64,000 nucleotides of DNA from an uncultured Christensenella sp. (GTDB taxonomy: Bacteria; Bacillota_A; Clostridia; Christensenellales; Borkfalkiaceae), in NCBI GenBank assembly GCA_910579295.1, contig CAJTTC010000004.1, forward strand, positions 88,912 through 152,911, read 5' to 3'. Made by a program: the position numbers and the translations under genes. This document shows positions 14,378 to 22,394 of the stretch, piece by piece (the stretch's first letter is position 1; the number at the start of each line of letters is the position of its first letter). The notes below the pieces were generated by a model. That model was not told the DNA's origin, made no database searches, and was given only the letters and a program-made list of their open reading frames with translations.

Positions 14378-16573
14378 ATGCATTTAAAGCAAAGAAAGTT
14401 GTTGTACTCTGTGGTGGGTGCCATTATTGCATTGTTGTTTGCAATTATTACGTTGGTAACAATGATGCCTTTATCAGCATTTGCGGCAAGCAAGGCGATA
14501 GACGATGCAAGCGTTGAAAACAATTCAAGTATGTCAACGGATGTAATTTATCAAATTGTTACTGACCGTTTTGTTGACGGCGACTCATCGAACAATCCGT
14601 CGGGAGAAATTTATGATAAAAACAATTTGAAAAAGTATCACGGCGGAGATTGGGTAGGCATTACACAAAAGATTAACGAGGGATATTTCACAAATATGGG
14701 CGTAAGCGCAATTTGGATTTCTTCTCCCGTTCAGAACAGCGATTACATTGACCCTTCAAACGGTTGCGCTCCTTATCACGGATATTGGGGTCGTGATTTC
14801 TTCTTGCCGAATCAGTATTTCGGAACTATGGAAGAATTTACAACTCTTGTATCTACTGCCCACAGCAAAGATATAAAAGTAATTATAGACTTTGCGCCTA
14901 ACCATACTTCGTTTGCGGTTTATGACGGAATTAAACAGCCGAACGACGGTGCGCTCTATAAAAACGGAGAATTGGTAAGTACATACAGCGACGATACGAA
15001 AGGCGTATTTAATCATGTATCTGACCAATGGGCGGAATTTGATACTTGGGAACATACGGTTTATGCGCCGTTATTCGGTTTAGCCGATTTAAATCAGCAA
15101 AACGCAATAACAGACCAATACTTAAAAGATGCAATAAAAGTTTGGCTTGATGCAGGTGTAGACGGCATCCGTGTTGATGCAGTAAAACATATGTCATTGG
15201 GTTGGCAGAAAAACTGGGTAAATAGCATTTATGACTATAAGCCCGTATTCATCTTTGGCGAGTGGTCGCACAGCGCTACGACTTCCGAACCTAATATGGA
15301 GAACTTTGCGAACGAAAGCGGTATGAGCCTTTTGGATTTCAGATATAACACCGCAGTTCGCAGTGCGTTGGCTAACGCTTTAACAAGCGGTTACACAATG
15401 AAAGATTTTCATAATACGATGATGGATATGGAACAGGATTATGACTGTATCAACGACCAAGTTACTTTCTTGGACAACCATGACCAATCTCGTTTTATGA
15501 CGGAAGCAGGAAACAACAAATTAACTTTGGACATCGCATTTGCGTTGCAGATGACTTCCCGTGGTATTCCTTGCGTTTATTACGGAACTGAACAATATAT
15601 GAGCGATGCCGCAGGCGGTAAGAGTGACCCTTATAACCGTGCAGATATGACAAGTTTCGACCAGACTTCAAGAGCTTATCAGATTATTTCCAAACTTGCT
15701 CCTTTGCGTAAGTCTAATCCGGCTCTTGCTTATGGCTCGACACAGGAAAGATGGCTCAATGACGACGTTTATGTATATGAAAGAGTTTTCGGCAATAACG
15801 TAGTTATGACGGCAATTAACAGAAATCAGAGTACAGGTTATCAGTTAGAAGGATTACTTTCAAGCCTTCCCAACGGAACATATAACGACGTGCTTGGCAA
15901 CTTGCTCGGCGGCGGCAATATTTCCGTAACAAAGGGAAAAGTATCTGACTACTATCTTGGCGCAGGTCAAGTTGCTGTATGGGAATATACGGCAGACGAT
16001 AACGATTCGCCTATAATCGGTAATATAAACCCGAAGATGAGCAAGGCAGGTAATACTATAACTATTACGGGTCGTGGATTTGGCTCTAATGTAGGTAGTG
16101 TTGCTTTCGGCGTTGAAAATGCTCAAATCGTTTCGTGGTCTGACAGCCTTATAAAGGTAGTCGTTCCTACGGGCGTTGTGGGCGATGTTGATGTTGTAGT
16201 TACTACTTCCACAGGAGTAGAAAGTGCGGCATTCAGCGGCTTTAAGGTTTTATCCGGTTCACAGGTATCGGTACGCTTCAAGGTCAATAACGCAACAACA
16301 AATTACGGAGTAAATGTCTACATTGTAGGTAATGTTCCCGAATTGGGTGCGTGGGATGTTTCAAAGGCAATAGGCCCGTTGTTCAATGACACTCCGACAA
16401 TCGGTGTTTATCCGACATGGTTCTTTGACATCAGCGTTCCGGCAGATACCAAAATCGAATACAAATTCGTTAAGATAGACGGCGCAGGAAATGTTACTTG
16501 GGAAAGCGGTATGAACCATACTTATATTTCTCCTTCAAGTAATACCGGCGAAGCTACGGTAAACTGGCAATAA
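14378..16573 (+). CDS. Secreted CGTase-like GH13 amylase with CBM20
   Basis: An extracellular starch-degrading or cyclising enzyme of 731 residues. Signal peptide: residues 1-36 (ends S-A-F-A-A). GH13 catalytic barrel: D267 nucleophile (D-G-I-R-V-D-A-V-K-H), E295 acid/base (F-G-E-W), D369 (D-N-H-D). The motif set (A-D-L-N-Q-Q-N, W-Q-K-N-W, Y-K-P-V-F-I-F-G-E-W) is that of cyclodextrin glucanotransferases and maltogenic amylases. Residues ~540-630 form a TIG/IPT-like domain and ~635-731 a CBM20 starch-binding domain (G-N-V-P-E-L-G-A-W-D), the A/B/C/D/E order of CGTases. SD GGGGG is five bases before ATG 14378. It would feed maltodextrins or cyclodextrins to the ABC importer downstream. Confidence 0.9.
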   Translation: MHLKQRKLLYSVVGAIIALLFAIITLVTMMPLSAFAASKAIDDASVENNSSMSTDVIYQIVTDRFVDGDSSNNPSGEIYDKNNLKKYHGGDWVGITQKINEGYFTNMGVSAIWISSPVQNSDYIDPSNGCAPYHGYWGRDFFLPNQYFGTMEEFTTLVSTAHSKDIKVIIDFAPNHTSFAVYDGIKQPNDGALYKNGELVSTYSDDTKGVFNHVSDQWAEFDTWEHTVYAPLFGLADLNQQNAITDQYLKDAIKVWLDAGVDGIRVDAVKHMSLGWQKNWVNSIYDYKPVFIFGEWSHSATTSEPNMENFANESGMSLLDFRYNTAVRSALANALTSGYTMKDFHNTMMDMEQDYDCINDQVTFLDNHDQSRFMTEAGNNKLTLDIAFALQMTSRGIPCVYYGTEQYMSDAAGGKSDPYNRADMTSFDQTSRAYQIISKLAPLRKSNPALAYGSTQERWLNDDVYVYERVFGNNVVMTAINRNQSTGYQLEGLLSSLPNGTYNDVLGNLLGGGNISVTKGKVSDYYLGAGQVAVWEYTADDNDSPIIGNINPKMSKAGNTITITGRGFGSNVGSVAFGVENAQIVSWSDSLIKVVVPTGVVGDVDVVVTTSTGVESAAFSGFKVLSGSQVSVRFKVNNATTNYGVNVYIVGNVPELGAWDVSKAIGPLFNDTPTIGVYPTWFFDISVPADTKIEYKFVKIDGAGNVTWESGMNHTYISPSSNTGEATVNWQ

Positions 16574-16628
16574 ATTTGCGAAACTGTTAACTTATTAAAG
16601 TCTAAATATTTGAGTGCGTTACACTTAA

Positions 16629-16673
16629 AGAAAGGATGGGCGTGGCGTATTAATGCCACGCCTTTACTTTCTT
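16629..16673 (+). terminator. Terminator after the CGTase-like gene
   Basis: Perfect 8-bp GC-rich stem (16639-16646 with 16655-16662) extended by an outer AAGAAAG/CTTTCTT pairing, with a T-rich downstream segment. Confidence 0.85.
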
Positions 16674-16702
16674 GAGATTATTGAAGTCAGCGGTAAAATT
16701 TA

Positions 16703-17422
16703 ATGAAAAATAAAAATATAGCTTTTGTTTGTTGTGTATTATTAAGTGTTGCGCTTTCTGTGCTTTCGATTTGTTTGCATTTTATTTCGTTTGATAACGA
16801 AAAAGATGCAACAAGTATATTTAATGAATGTTTATATAACATTGTAGAAGTTAAAGCTAAAACCGATGGTATTGGGGAGAGTTTTGGCACAGGTGAAATT
16901 TTATCTTCTAATGGTAGAATAATTACTAATTCGCATGTCGTTACATATACACGTTTAGGTGTAGTAAATGAATTTGAAAAATACTATATTAGGTTTGCTT
17001 ATGAAGATGAATATCGTGAGGTAAGACTTGAAAAATATAATACGGAATTAGATTTGGCGGTTTTATATTTTGAAGATATAAAGGGTTTAAATATAAAACC
17101 GATAAAGTGTGGGAATTCAAGTATTATAGAGTCGGGCGACAATGTATATGCTGTCGGAAATGCATCCAATTATGGTATAGGTATATTTCAAGGTATTGTA
17201 AGTATTCCACTTGTAAATATTGAACTTGATGGATTGACAAGGGCTGTTATTCAATGTGATTTAACTATTGCTGCGGGTAACAGTGGGGGTGCGTTATTGG
17301 ATAAAAGTGGGGAGATGATAGGTGTAACAACATTTAGGACTAAGGATATGTCAGGCAATGTTATTTATGGAATAGTTTATTGTATTCCAATAAATACGGT
17401 ACTTGAATATATAAATGAATAA
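16703..17422 (+). CDS. Membrane-anchored trypsin-like serine protease (HtrA-like, no PDZ)
   Basis: The 239-residue protein has an N-terminal membrane helix (residues 7-30) and a chymotrypsin-fold protease with a complete triad: H78 (T-N-S-H-V-V), D117 (E-L-D-L-A-V-L) and S194 (G-N-S-G-G). It lacks the PDZ domain of true HtrA proteins. It likely acts outside the membrane. No clear SD precedes ATG 16703, and a TTGAGA/TAAAAT pair (16672-16699) lies directly upstream. It is 21 bases ahead of a membrane protein with a toxin-like C-terminus, so processing of that neighbour is an attractive but unproven role. Confidence 0.85.
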   Translation: MKNKNIAFVCCVLLSVALSVLSICLHFISFDNEKDATSIFNECLYNIVEVKAKTDGIGESFGTGEILSSNGRIITNSHVVTYTRLGVVNEFEKYYIRFAYEDEYREVRLEKYNTELDLAVLYFEDIKGLNIKPIKCGNSSIIESGDNVYAVGNASNYGIGIFQGIVSIPLVNIELDGLTRAVIQCDLTIAAGNSGGALLDKSGEMIGVTTFRTKDMSGNVIYGIVYCIPINTVLEYINE

Positions 17423-17443
17423 AATTTTAGGAGGTGTTTTCGT

Positions 17444-18667
17444 ATGAAAACAATAAAAAAATTAAGCATAGCAGCTATTGTTTTAGCTGTTTTTATGCTG
17501 GTAGTCTTTACTTTGGGTGGAAAACCCATAATAAGTAAAGCAAAAGTTAGAACGATAGATACTGATGCTATCGCTACGTTATCGTATGATGAAAAAGCAC
17601 AACAAGAGCTTGATAAATTCGATGAATACGAGGTTTATGAACACCAAGAGAAAAATGGTGTTATAAAGTTTGTTGGTACTCGTTCGTATGCAGCCGAAGA
17701 ATTTTCAGATTGCGATTATGTCGCAATGACTGATGAGGAGGTAAATGTTACATATGATTTATCTTGCGATACAAATACCACGAGTGTAAGCATGGAGATA
17801 ACATATGAGCAAAAAGATGAAGTATTAAATGTAGATTATGTAAATATTTCTAAAATAGAATACCAAGAAGATAGCGAAAGTGCTATAATATATTTTGAAG
17901 ATGGAACGGTTGTTAACTCAAAGGACTATTTAGGTGATGAAACATTAGACAACTGTGTTGTTATAGCGGCCGCAGCCGCAGGAACAATGACGGTCTTGTT
18001 GCAAGTTGTTGTAGTTGTTTTGGTCGCAGTTGTAGTCTATTTTGTCCTTTCGTGGCTTTTCCCTTGGATAAAAAGAGCTATAACTAATTATAGATATGAA
18101 AACAGGACAACTTATCAAAGTACAACCTATGCGATTCCAGCAATTGCAATTGATGGGATAAGATATGAAGCTAAAGCAAAAAGCAAAGCAGAAGTTCAAG
18201 CATTGCCGCGAAAAAATAAAGACAATGATCCGCCTATTTATTATTTAGCTTTTGCTTCCGGTATATCAAATAGAAATGGAATTACCGATACGGTGATTCC
18301 TGCGGGGGGCTTATATATTTCAAACCAAATTACATATGAACAGGCTATTGGGGTTATGACGACATCGCAAGTAGCTACAGTAGTAAGAGATGGGGTAACT
18401 TATTCATTTATTCCCAGTATATATACTTATTATGAAAGCGATATACTGGATGTTATGGATATGATAGGATATCATACAGATACGCCAAGATTAAAGCCAG
18501 AATGGCATTTAATTGAGAATGGAAGCGTAAATGGATTGCCGCATTATCATCCGGCAAATATTTATGACTTACAAGTAAATAAAGGAAATGGAACTAAAAC
18601 ATTTAGGCATCATGCTTTCTTTTGGGAGTTTAATTTTAGCATATGGAATACTTATCAATACGCGTAG
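17444..18667 (+). CDS. Membrane protein with possible C-terminal toxin domain
   Basis: A 407-residue protein with an N-terminal signal/anchor (residues ~5-25), an extracytoplasmic acidic region with alternating strands, a strong hydrophobic helix at about residues 178-206 (valine-rich), then a ~200-residue polar region. The last 40 residues end with L-P-H-Y-H-P, followed by H-H-A-F-F-W, a terminal His-rich signature like that of small polymorphic or SAR2788-type putative toxins. No known catalytic fold is confirmed. SD AGGAGG is well placed. It is followed after 13 bases by a gene of unknown function that could be its immunity partner. Assignment as a toxin is tentative. Confidence 0.6.
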   Translation: MKTIKKLSIAAIVLAVFMLVVFTLGGKPIISKAKVRTIDTDAIATLSYDEKAQQELDKFDEYEVYEHQEKNGVIKFVGTRSYAAEEFSDCDYVAMTDEEVNVTYDLSCDTNTTSVSMEITYEQKDEVLNVDYVNISKIEYQEDSESAIIYFEDGTVVNSKDYLGDETLDNCVVIAAAAAGTMTVLLQVVVVVLVAVVVYFVLSWLFPWIKRAITNYRYENRTTYQSTTYAIPAIAIDGIRYEAKAKSKAEVQALPRKNKDNDPPIYYLAFASGISNRNGITDTVIPAGGLYISNQITYEQAIGVMTTSQVATVVRDGVTYSFIPSIYTYYESDILDVMDMIGYHTDTPRLKPEWHLIENGSVNGLPHYHPANIYDLQVNKGNGTKTFRHHAFFWEFNFSIWNTYQYA

Positions 18668-18680
18668 TTTGGAGATTTAA

Positions 18681-19412
18681 ATGAAAAACTTATTGGCGGC
18701 TAGACAATTTTTCTCTGATGTCTTTGGTGCTGTTTGCTTCTATAATGACAGGCAAGACGGATATATTGCATTTTCTGACGGGCGCAAATCGATAGAAACG
18801 CTTTCGATATATTTTCCAAATAAACTGGACTTGTATGATTTAGAAACAAAAAAACGTTTGACAAATGCAGTCGGTGAAAACTTCTATGAGCGCTACTGCG
18901 GTGCAAAGAGCAGGATGCTTTGCGGCTTATATTCTTCGCAACTAATGGTGGCTTACTATTATGATAATAAAGTAATCGGAATTCATAGCTATAATCATTT
19001 GGGACTTAAAGGCTCAGTGGATCGTATATTTAATTATTTTTGTGGCGTTAACCTTAATCTTTACGCAGAGAATGAGAGATGCTTTTCGGCATCTGTCTGT
19101 ACAAATAATAATATAAAAATAGAAACAGGATACAATATTCAAAATGTTGTAGAAAGTTATTTGAATGAAATTGATTATAAATTTGACGAGTATTTTAGGT
19201 TAGACGTTTCGCTTAATTATCCCGTTTTGGAACAACAAAAACGTTTTAAACAAATAGATGAAATATACGGTACGGAGAATTCAAATTTTTGTTTATGCGC
19301 TAAACGGCGTGCTGAAAGATTTAGCAAGTTAATGGGTGCGCTATCAAAAGAAGATTTGCAAGAATTTTATAACGATATAGGAATTGGTAAGACTATTTTA
19401 AAAAAGGATTAG
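18681..19412 (+). CDS. Uncharacterised protein, possible immunity partner
   Basis: A 243-residue soluble protein without signal peptide; I do not recognise the family. It has two parts of mixed alpha/beta character and several cysteines (F-C-L-C-A near residue 207) without a clear metal-binding motif. It starts 13 bases after the toxin-like membrane protein and the pair ends in a strong terminator, the compact arrangement expected for effector and immunity genes. Context alone supports that reading. Confidence 0.5.
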   Translation: MKNLLAARQFFSDVFGAVCFYNDRQDGYIAFSDGRKSIETLSIYFPNKLDLYDLETKKRLTNAVGENFYERYCGAKSRMLCGLYSSQLMVAYYYDNKVIGIHSYNHLGLKGSVDRIFNYFCGVNLNLYAENERCFSASVCTNNNIKIETGYNIQNVVESYLNEIDYKFDEYFRLDVSLNYPVLEQQKRFKQIDEIYGTENSNFCLCAKRRAERFSKLMGALSKEDLQEFYNDIGIGKTILKKD

Positions 19413-19459
19413 TAATAGGATTTATCAATAAGACCAATATAATTGACAGTATAATTGAG

Positions 19460-19502
19460 AAAGCGGCTTTTGGATAGAAATATCCGAAAGTCGCTTTATT
19501 TT
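19460..19502 (+). terminator. Terminator after the protease/toxin-like cluster
   Basis: A 17-bp stem with two wobble pairs (19460-19476 with 19481-19497), GAAA loop, followed by ATTTTATT. Confidence 0.9.
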
Positions 19503-19576
19503 ATTCAGGTCTATAAATTGATATTTTGGTAAAGTTTAACATTTTTTGTGAAATGGGAAATTTTTTTAAAAAGGTA

Positions 19577-19624
19577 TTGACAAGCGAGATTGTGTGTATT
19601 ATAATTTAGTTAATCGATTAACTA
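19577..19624 (+). promoter_or_regulatory. Starch-gene promoter 2 with identical LacI-type operator
   Basis: Consensus TTGACA (19577-19582), 17 bases, TATAAT (19600-19605), then the same 18-bp palindrome as at 13994 (19607-19624). The palindrome begins one base after the -10, so bound repressor would block initiation. It drives the lipoprotein gene at 19660. Confidence 0.9.
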
Positions 19625-19659
19625 AAATTAATCGACAAAATAATTTCGAGGTGGAAATA

Positions 19660-21465
19660 ATGAAGAAAACAACCAAATGGGTAGGTTTAATTGTCGCTTC
19701 GGCTGTATGTGTAACTTCTGTCGCTATGCTTGCAGCTTGTAAAGATGACGATGCAACAAAAACGGAATATACGGTAACGTATTATGACGGCGACACAGTG
19801 TTGGACACACAAAAAGTTAAAGAAGGAGAAAAGGCAACAAAGTGGACGCCGACAAAAACGAATTATACGTTTGACAATTGGTATGCTACTCCGAATTATG
19901 CTCATTTGTTTGACTTCGATGCGCCTATTACGGAAAATAAGTCCGCATTTGCAAAGTTCACATCATCGCTTGTCGTTGAAGATACCCGTGAATTCTATAT
20001 TTGCGGTCAAGGAAGCAGTAGTGCGCTCGGCGGTTCTGCGGCTTTAAAAGATAGTGCTAAAATGACAAAAGCAACGGATAAGAATGAATATACTCTTACC
20101 GTTGATTTATACGAAAACGACTGGTTCCAATTTGTAACCAATACTTCTTGGGATTATCAGCGTGGTTGGGGCTACATGAATACGGGTACGCTTGATAACG
20201 TTGTGTACTTTGCTTCAAACGGCAGTATAGACGGTAGCAAACCCACAAAAATGGAAGATATAGTTTGCAAAAAAGACGGTAACTATACTTTCACGCTTAC
20301 AACTCACCCTGCGGACGATTTAGGGCATCCTACCGAATTGAGCGCATCGGATACCATTACTTGGGTACGCAACGGCGATGTTCAGGGCGAATTGGAAACC
20401 GTTATGACTTATTATATTAAGGGCGAAAAAATTACCGCATGGCAGGATATTTTTACAACCCATACGGAAATGAAACAAACCGATAACCCTAACGTATATA
20501 CTTTGAGTGCTTATATTAAAGAGGGCGACCAATTTATGTTCGCTTCAACGGCGACCACAGGAACTGAAACAAAGCCGGGTACTGTTTATATTAAAGCAAG
20601 TAACCTTGACGAAGCAAGCAAAGCATATTTAGACGGCACTACCGGAAATATGACGGCAAAAGCAAGCGGAACTTACACGTTTACTTACAATGCCGAAACA
20701 ACGAAGCTGTCTGTAACGTTCGATGCAAGCAAAGGTTTAGTAGCGGCTGATTACTACCTTGACGGTACTTTCGGGGAAGGGCATAACTGGTCAAATAACT
20801 GTTTCAATACCGATTATAAACTTACGGAAACTGCGGCAGGTTCGGGTGTTTACGAAATAAAAGATTTTGAGCTTAAAGCAGGTACGGAGTTCTGTATTCA
20901 GGCGTTCAAAGCAGGTTCTACCGAGCCGGGCGACAAGTGGGTAAATCAGGTAGGAAATTATAACTACCGTTATTATATCGGTGCGGCTAATTTGGTAGAA
21001 GCGGCAAAACCTGCACCCGAAGGCAATAACTATAACTTCAAAGTAGTTACCGCAGGAACTTACAATATTACTTTCGACAGCTATTCCAAGATAGTAAATA
21101 TCAAATCGGCAGATGCAGGTTACGATATTTATATTAAAGGACTTAATATTACTATCGGAGATAACACAAGTTCGTGGGAACATGGATTTAACGAAGTATG
21201 GAAGCTGAAACTTAACAGTGATAAAACTGCGTATGAGCTGACTTTTGATGCCACAGTTGGAGCAACTTTTGGTTTGGCAAAATATGATGAAGGCGCATCG
21301 TCCGGTAACGGAGATTTCCTTAACACCGCCAGCTTAGGTACTGCCGGCGACGCAAACGATAAATTCGGTGCAAGCGGTAATTTTAACTGTACTGAGGCGG
21401 GAACATACAAAATCGTATATACTATCGCAACCGAAAAAATAGATTTCTATGTTGTAAACGCATAA
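19660..21465 (+). CDS. Surface lipoprotein with repeated putative starch-binding modules
   Basis: A 601-residue secreted lipoprotein: type II signal peptide with lipobox L-A-A-C (Cys about residue 27), then an InlB/Flg_new-type beta-grasp repeat (residues ~33-98: T-V-T-Y-Y-D-G ... F-D-N-W-Y). The rest has about four beta-sandwich modules of ~110 residues, each opening Y-[YI]-[IL]-x-G and carrying W-x-x-x-F/x-F-M-F-A patterns similar to SusE/SusF-like or CBM modules. It probably holds starch or maltodextrin near the cell surface for the CGTase-like enzyme and ABC importer. SD GAGGTGG is placed before ATG 19660. Identity as a glycan binder is inferred from modules and regulation, not from a specific family match. 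Confidence 0.75.
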   Translation: MKKTTKWVGLIVASAVCVTSVAMLAACKDDDATKTEYTVTYYDGDTVLDTQKVKEGEKATKWTPTKTNYTFDNWYATPNYAHLFDFDAPITENKSAFAKFTSSLVVEDTREFYICGQGSSSALGGSAALKDSAKMTKATDKNEYTLTVDLYENDWFQFVTNTSWDYQRGWGYMNTGTLDNVVYFASNGSIDGSKPTKMEDIVCKKDGNYTFTLTTHPADDLGHPTELSASDTITWVRNGDVQGELETVMTYYIKGEKITAWQDIFTTHTEMKQTDNPNVYTLSAYIKEGDQFMFASTATTGTETKPGTVYIKASNLDEASKAYLDGTTGNMTAKASGTYTFTYNAETTKLSVTFDASKGLVAADYYLDGTFGEGHNWSNNCFNTDYKLTETAAGSGVYEIKDFELKAGTEFCIQAFKAGSTEPGDKWVNQVGNYNYRYYIGAANLVEAAKPAPEGNNYNFKVVTAGTYNITFDSYSKIVNIKSADAGYDIYIKGLNITIGDNTSSWEHGFNEVWKLKLNSDKTAYELTFDATVGATFGLAKYDEGASSGNGDFLNTASLGTAGDANDKFGASGNFNCTEAGTYKIVYTIATEKIDFYVVNA

Positions 21466-21502
21466 AAATAAACGCTTGAAATCATTTTTTTCTCCAAAAG
21501 AT

Positions 21503-21537
21503 AACGGGCGTTCATAACTGAACGCCCGTTATTTTTA
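21503..21537. terminator. Bidirectional terminator between lipoprotein and LacI genes
   Basis: Perfect 12-bp stem (21503-21514 with 21519-21530), TAAC loop, then ATTTTTAA. It serves the convergent genes on both strands. Confidence 0.9.
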
Positions 21538-22338
21538 AACTTCAAAATTGTGTACAGTGAAAGAGATGCGTTGTGTGGCTTCATTAAGGCAAGATAGGAT
21601 ATGCTTGCACTTATCGGCAACAAGGTTTTTAGGGAAATATACATCTGTGCTTGTATTTAACAGATAATCTGCTATTACTTTACTATCGGAAAGAATATTC
21701 TTTTTATCGTTAATTATACGCAAATCGCTTAAAGTCGATATAAATGTTACATTACTAAATATTGACTGAATGGTTTTCTTAATACTTTCGTCTGCGGGTA
21801 AAAGTGTGATATACTCATAAGTGCCGTTGAAATAGTTGTCTGCTTCGTATTTCAATTTTGCATAGTCAGTTGTTATTTGAAAAAAGAGTGAGTCTTTGAC
21901 AACACAATCAACTGCAATTAAAGGTGCATAATTCAAATTACCTATTGTTTTAAATGATTCTCTGTCAATGTTAAAAGCGATAATGGCATCAACGTTATTA
22001 TCAAGTTGGCGATAAGGTAATCCATTTAAAACGAGTCCGTATTTATCAGAAGGGAATACTTTTCTTAAATTCTCTATGAAATAACCAAATTCTCCGTCAT
22101 ATAAAGAATTACCCGAATTTCCTGAATATAAGGATATTAGCTTGGAATTCGGGGTAGCTCTCAAAGTTTTTGCGAAGGTATTTGGCTTATAATTATAAAG
22201 GTTTACAATTTGTAAAACTTTTTGCTTGGTTTCTTCTGTATATTTTTCTGTGTGAAGCCCGTTTATTATATAAGAAACGGTTGCAGAGGAAACTCCCGCT
22301 TCTCTTGCGATATCGTGTATTGTGATTTTCTTATCCAT
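21535..22338 (-). CDS. LacI-family regulator of the starch genes
   Basis: Residues 1-60 form a standard LacI HTH with hinge (I-T-I-H-D-I-A-R-E-A-G-V-S-S-A-T-V-S-Y-I-I-N). The remaining ~205 residues are the periplasmic-binding-protein-like sensor, clearly shorter than in LacI/MalR (whole protein 267 against about 335 residues), so the effector domain is reduced. The start at 22338 is set by the family N-terminus (M-D-K-K-I-T-I-H-D-I-A). It is divergent from the GH13/ABC genes and is the natural candidate for binding the two 18-bp palindromes. Confidence 0.9.
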   Translation of the reverse strand: MDKKITIHDIAREAGVSSATVSYIINGLHTEKYTEETKQKVLQIVNLYNYKPNTFAKTLRATPNSKLISLYSGNSGNSLYDGEFGYFIENLRKVFPSDKYGLVLNGLPYRQLDNNVDAIIAFNIDRESFKTIGNLNYAPLIAVDCVVKDSLFFQITTDYAKLKYEADNYFNGTYEYITLLPADESIKKTIQSIFSNVTFISTLSDLRIINDKKNILSDSKVIADYLLNTSTDVYFPKNLVADKCKHILSCLNEATQRISFTVHNFEV

Positions 22339-22345
22339 ACTCTTT

Positions 22346-22374
22346 ATTATATAGATGCGGATAAAAAATGTCAA
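22346..22374 (-). promoter_or_regulatory. Consensus promoter of the lacI-type gene
   Basis: On the minus strand, TTGACA (22374-22369), exactly 17 bases and TATAAT (22351-22346). No copy of the 18-bp palindrome is present here, so the regulator gene does not appear to be controlled by that operator. Confidence 0.8.
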
Positions 22375-22394
22375 TACATATAAGGAAATAGAAA

